A stretch of DNA of 64,000 bases from Nocardia sputorum (lineage in GTDB: Bacteria > Actinomycetota > Actinomycetes > Mycobacteriales > Mycobacteriaceae): NCBI RefSeq assembly GCF_027924405.1, contig NZ_AP026978.1, forward strand, positions 3,720,001-3,784,000, read 5' to 3'. Shown one piece after another: positions 61,247-64,000 of this stretch; the stretch's first letter is position 1, and each line of letters opens with the position of its first letter. A program made the position numbers and the translations under genes. The notes below the pieces were generated by a model, which did no database searches, was not told the DNA's origin, and saw only the letters and a list, made by a program, of their open reading frames with translations.

Positions 61247-62698
61247 ATGACAGACGAGAACTCTCGGACCTACGACGTCGTGGTCCTCGGGGCAGGCCCG
61301 GTCGGCGAGAACGTGGCCGACCGAACCAGCGCAGCCGGACTGCGCACCGTCATCGTCGAAGCCGAGCTGGTCGGCGGCGAATGCTCTTATTGGGCTTGCG
61401 AACCCAGCAAGGCGCTGCTGCGGCCCGCCTTGCTGCACGCGGAGGCCCGCCGGGTTCCCGGCGTCGCCGCGGCGCTCACCCGGCCCCTCGACGCCGCGGC
61501 CGTCTTGGCACACCGCGATCGCATGTCCGCCGACTGGGACGACCGCGACCAGGTCGGCTGGCTCGGCTCCGCGGGCATCGCCCTGGTGCGCGGGCACGGG
61601 CGGATCACCGGCGCGCGCCGGGTGACGGTCGAGACCTCGGGCGGCGCGACGCTGGACCTCGAGGCCCGGCACGCGGTGGCCGTCTGCACCGGCACCCGCG
61701 CGGCGTTGCCGCCGCTGCCAGGGCTGGACACGGTGCGCGCCTGGACGAGCCGGGAGGCCACCAGCGCCCGCGCGGTGCCCGGCCGGCTGGTCGTGCTGGG
61801 CGCGGGCGTGGTGGCTGCCGAGATGGCCACGGCGTGGCAGACGCTGGGGGCGCAGGTGACGGTCGTCGCCCGCGAGTCCCGGCTGCTCCCCCGCGTCGAG
61901 CCCTTCGCCGCGGAGCTGGTCGCCGACCGGCTGCGCGCGGCGGGCGCCGAGCTGCGGTTCGGCACCACCATCACGCACGCCGAACGGGCGGGCGGACCGG
62001 ACGACGGTGTGCACCTCACGCTCGGCGACGGCAGCCGGATCATCGCCGACGAACTGCTGCTGGCGACGGGGCGCGCACCTCGCACCGAGGACATCGGACT
62101 CGAGACCGTCGGCCTCACGCCTGGGCAGTGGCTCGACACCGACGACACCTTCACCGTGACCGCGGCAGGCGGGGACTGGCTCTATGCGGTCGGCGATGTC
62201 AACCACCGCGCGCTGCTCACCCACCAGGGCAAGTACCAAGCACGGATCGCGGGCGCCGTCATCGCGGACCGGGCCCGCGGACTCGCCCTCGAGACAGGTC
62301 CATGGGGGCGGCACACGGGCACCGCCGACCGGGTGGCGGTACCGCAGGTGGTGTTCACCGACCCGGAGATCGCCGCCGTCGGCCTCACCACCGAGGACGC
62401 GGAGCGCTCCGGGCGGAAGGTCGACGTGGTCGACTACGACATCGGCCGCGTCGCCGGGGCGGTGCAGCACACTCCCGGCTATCGGGGCCGCGCGCGGATC
62501 CTCGTGGACCCGGACCGGCACGTGGTGGTCGGCGCCACGTTCGCCGGCGCGGGCGTGGCCGAACTGCTGCACTCGGCCACCGTCGCGATCACCGGCGAGA
62601 TCCCGATCGACCGGCTCTGGCATGCCGTCCCGCCCTTCCCCACCATCAGCGAGGTGTGGTTGCGCCTGCTGGAGACCTATCGCGACCAGCGGCGCTGA
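61247..62698 (+). CDS. pyridine nucleotide-disulfide oxidoreductase (lipoamide dehydrogenase-like)
   Basis: A 483-residue class I flavoprotein disulfide reductase. FAD motif VVLGAGPVGENVADR, redox pair GGECSYWACEPSK (Cys46 and Cys51), NAD(P) motif LVVLGAGVVAAEMATAWQ, second FAD motif WLYAVGDVN, and the interface domain from PQVVFTDPEIAAVG. The redox motif is the SYW variant of actinobacteria, and the usual C-terminal HxHPT is HAVPPFPT, so the substrate is probably not lipoamide; mercuric, quinone or thiol reductases are alternatives. Last gene of the operon. Confidence 0.88.
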   Translation: MTDENSRTYDVVVLGAGPVGENVADRTSAAGLRTVIVEAELVGGECSYWACEPSKALLRPALLHAEARRVPGVAAALTRPLDAAAVLAHRDRMSADWDDRDQVGWLGSAGIALVRGHGRITGARRVTVETSGGATLDLEARHAVAVCTGTRAALPPLPGLDTVRAWTSREATSARAVPGRLVVLGAGVVAAEMATAWQTLGAQVTVVARESRLLPRVEPFAAELVADRLRAAGAELRFGTTITHAERAGGPDDGVHLTLGDGSRIIADELLLATGRAPRTEDIGLETVGLTPGQWLDTDDTFTVTAAGGDWLYAVGDVNHRALLTHQGKYQARIAGAVIADRARGLALETGPWGRHTGTADRVAVPQVVFTDPEIAAVGLTTEDAERSGRKVDVVDYDIGRVAGAVQHTPGYRGRARILVDPDRHVVVGATFAGAGVAELLHSATVAITGEIPIDRLWHAVPPFPTISEVWLRLLETYRDQRR

Positions 62699-62922
62699 CC
62701 CGTTCTCCGCCACCACCGGCCGCGACATGTCCGCGGCCGGTGGTCGACGTTCGGACTCGAAATACCGGCGTGAGTCGCTCTATCGGTGGCCGATCCCACC
62801 GGCCCTCGAACCGCCCGCTGAGCCGTCCGAGCAGCAGCCGGGACGAAATGTGCCCTGTGTCACAGCTCGAATCGCCAGTGACGTATTGACCACCGCCGGT
62901 CCGTCCAGCATGGTGTCGGGAG

Positions 62923-62942
62923 GTTAACAAGCGCTCAGTAAC
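62923..62942. promoter_or_regulatory. palindromic operator before the thiolase gene
   Basis: GTTA-N3-AGCGCT-N3-TAAC is a symmetrical 20-bp element 21 bases before the thiolase ATG. It has the shape of operators used by TetR-type fatty-acid and acyl-CoA regulators. TTGACC (62886) with CATGGT (62909) may be the promoter it controls. Confidence 0.5.
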
Positions 62943-62963
62943 TTGCTCGAGAGGTTCGCAGTC

Positions 62964-64000
62964 ATGCCCGAAGCCGTCATCGTCTCTGTCGCCCGGTCAC
63001 CGATCGGTCGCGCAGGCAAGGGTTCCCTGCGGGATCTCCGGCCCGACGACTTGGGGGCGCAGATCGTCCGGGCCGCGCTGGCGAAGGTGCCCGCACTCGG
63101 CCCGAACGGCATCGACGATTTGATGCTCGGGTGTGGCCAGCCCGCCGGCGAGTCGGGCTTCAATCTCGCTCGGGTGGTGGCGATTCTGGCCGGGCTGGAT
63201 CGGGTGCCCGGCACAACGGTCAACCGGTACTGCTCGTCGAGTTTGCAGACGACCCGGATGGCGCTGCACGCGATCCGAGCCGGCGAGGGCGACGTGTTCC
63301 TCTCCGCCGGTGTGGAAACCGTGAGCCGCTACGTGAAGGGCAATGCCGACGGCGTGCCCGACACCCAGAACCCGGTATTCGCCGACGCGGGGCGCCGGAC
63401 CGAGAAATTCGCCGCGGGAGGCGAGATCTGGACCGACCCGCGCACGGAAGGTCTCCTGCCCGACGTCTATATCGCGATGGGGCAGACCGCGGAGAACGTG
63501 GCGCAACTGTGCGGCGTGAGCCGTGCCGAACAGGACGCTTTCGGTGTCCGCAGCCAGAACCTCGCCGAAGCCGCCCTCGCCAACGGATTCTGGGAGCGCG
63601 ACATCACCGCCGTCACCCTGCCCGACGGCAGTGTCGTCGCCAAGGACGATGGCCCGCGGCCCGGAGTCACCCTGGAGAAGGTCGCCGAACTGAAGCCGGT
63701 ATTCCGGCCCGACGGGACGGTGACGGCCGCCAACTGCTGCCCGCTCAACGACGGCGCGGCCGCGGTCGTGATCATGTCCGACACCAAGGCCGCCGAACTC
63801 GGCGTGACGCCGCTGGCTCGGATCGTGGCGACCGGAGTCAGCGCGCTGTCGCCCGAGATCATGGGCCTGGGACCGGTGGAGGCGTCGAAGCAAGCGCTGG
63901 CCCGGGCCGGGATGACCATCGACGACGTCGACCTGGTCGAAATCAACGAAGCGTTCGCCGCCCAGGTCATTCCCTCGGCGCGTGAGCTGGGCGTCGACTT
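62964..64000 (+). CDS. acetyl-CoA acetyltransferase (thiolase), 3' end outside window
   Basis: The first 345 residues of a thiolase of about 400. The acyl-accepting Cys is in VNRYCSSSLQTTRMAL, and DVDLVEINEAFAAQVI carries the conserved NEAF motif; the catalytic HPxG and C-terminal CGG parts lie beyond the window. Begins MPEAVIVSVARSPIGRAGKG as FadA-type enzymes do. It would cleave or form 3-ketoacyl-CoA in beta-oxidation. AGAGG precedes the ATG and a palindromic operator lies upstream. Confidence 0.94.
   Translation, partial: MPEAVIVSVARSPIGRAGKGSLRDLRPDDLGAQIVRAALAKVPALGPNGIDDLMLGCGQPAGESGFNLARVVAILAGLDRVPGTTVNRYCSSSLQTTRMALHAIRAGEGDVFLSAGVETVSRYVKGNADGVPDTQNPVFADAGRRTEKFAAGGEIWTDPRTEGLLPDVYIAMGQTAENVAQLCGVSRAEQDAFGVRSQNLAEAALANGFWERDITAVTLPDGSVVAKDDGPRPGVTLEKVAELKPVFRPDGTVTAANCCPLNDGAAAVVIMSDTKAAELGVTPLARIVATGVSALSPEIMGLGPVEASKQALARAGMTIDDVDLVEINEAFAAQVIPSARELGVD

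Noticed and set aside
1..64000. CRISPR arrays, prophage or complete insertion sequences
   Set aside because: No regularly spaced repeats, integrase with attachment sites, or full transposase with terminal repeats was seen; only the IS110 remnant near 48.1-48.5 kb.

Overview
This is a high-GC actinobacterial window with many GTG starts, ATGA/GTGA gene overlaps, many regulators and several genes that appear to be read from leaderless transcripts. The gene content (a HelR-type helicase behind a rifamycin-associated element, a conservon-type sensor operon, an MpaB-family oxygenase, an LppA-like lipoprotein, a DUF6882-like protein, large LuxR regulators) fits the Nocardiaceae, most likely Nocardia or a close relative. 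That placement is inference from family distribution, not from a marker gene. No rRNA, tRNA or CRISPR array was seen.

Layout. 1-2.7 kb: the 3' end of a hydrolase-like gene, then a short-chain dehydrogenase divergent from a TetR regulator with two tandem operators between them. 3-6.6 kb: a four-gene osmoprotectant ABC importer with overlapping junctions. 6.7-9.2 kb: rifamycin-associated element and helR. 9.2-13.6 kb: cupin/GlxA-type regulator pair, an LppA-like lipoprotein, a leaderless TetR gene coupled to an MpaB-family oxygenase, and a truncated reductase. 14-19 kb: an unknown protein, a flavin monooxygenase, a GH19 lysozyme-like protein, a very small protein and an SRPBCC protein. 19-25 kb: a 903-residue LuxR regulator, an antibiotic-resistance type ABC-F gene with a leader peptide and hairpins, and a short MetE-like protein. 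25-26 kb: a TetR regulator.

27-30.4 kb holds the most unusual locus: a flavin-dependent halogenase followed by a protein that fuses a chorismate-lyase-like domain to a class II DAHP-synthase-like domain whose metal and phosphoenolpyruvate residues look lost. Together they suggest supply and halogenation of a 4-hydroxybenzoate-type precursor. A strong promoter with a perfect 11-bp inverted repeat directly upstream of it drives the pair.

31-34 kb: conservon operon (sensor kinase, roadblock protein, DUF742 protein) without its usual GTPase. 34-46.5 kb: GMC oxidoreductase, a secreted lipase, DUF6882-like protein, a two-component system, a coupled beta-lactamase-family/secreted-peptidase pair, and a TetR regulator with matching operators before itself and a quinone-oxidoreductase-type gene. 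46.7-51.6 kb: ferritin-like protein, IS110 remnant, a galE-like epimerase with strongly C-biased codons, and two small exported proteins in a gene-poor stretch. 51.6-53.6 kb: YeiH-type transporter divergent from LysR.

53.9-62.7 kb: two operons of alpha/beta hydrolases, a glyoxalase-fold protein and a disulfide-oxidoreductase homologue flank a second large LuxR regulator. The promoters of both operons and of the SRPBCC gene at 18.7 kb share a GTCATCCGAC-type box at a fixed distance (27 bp) from the -10 region, which suggests one regulon tied to the two LuxR regulators. The window ends inside an acetyl-CoA acetyltransferase gene.
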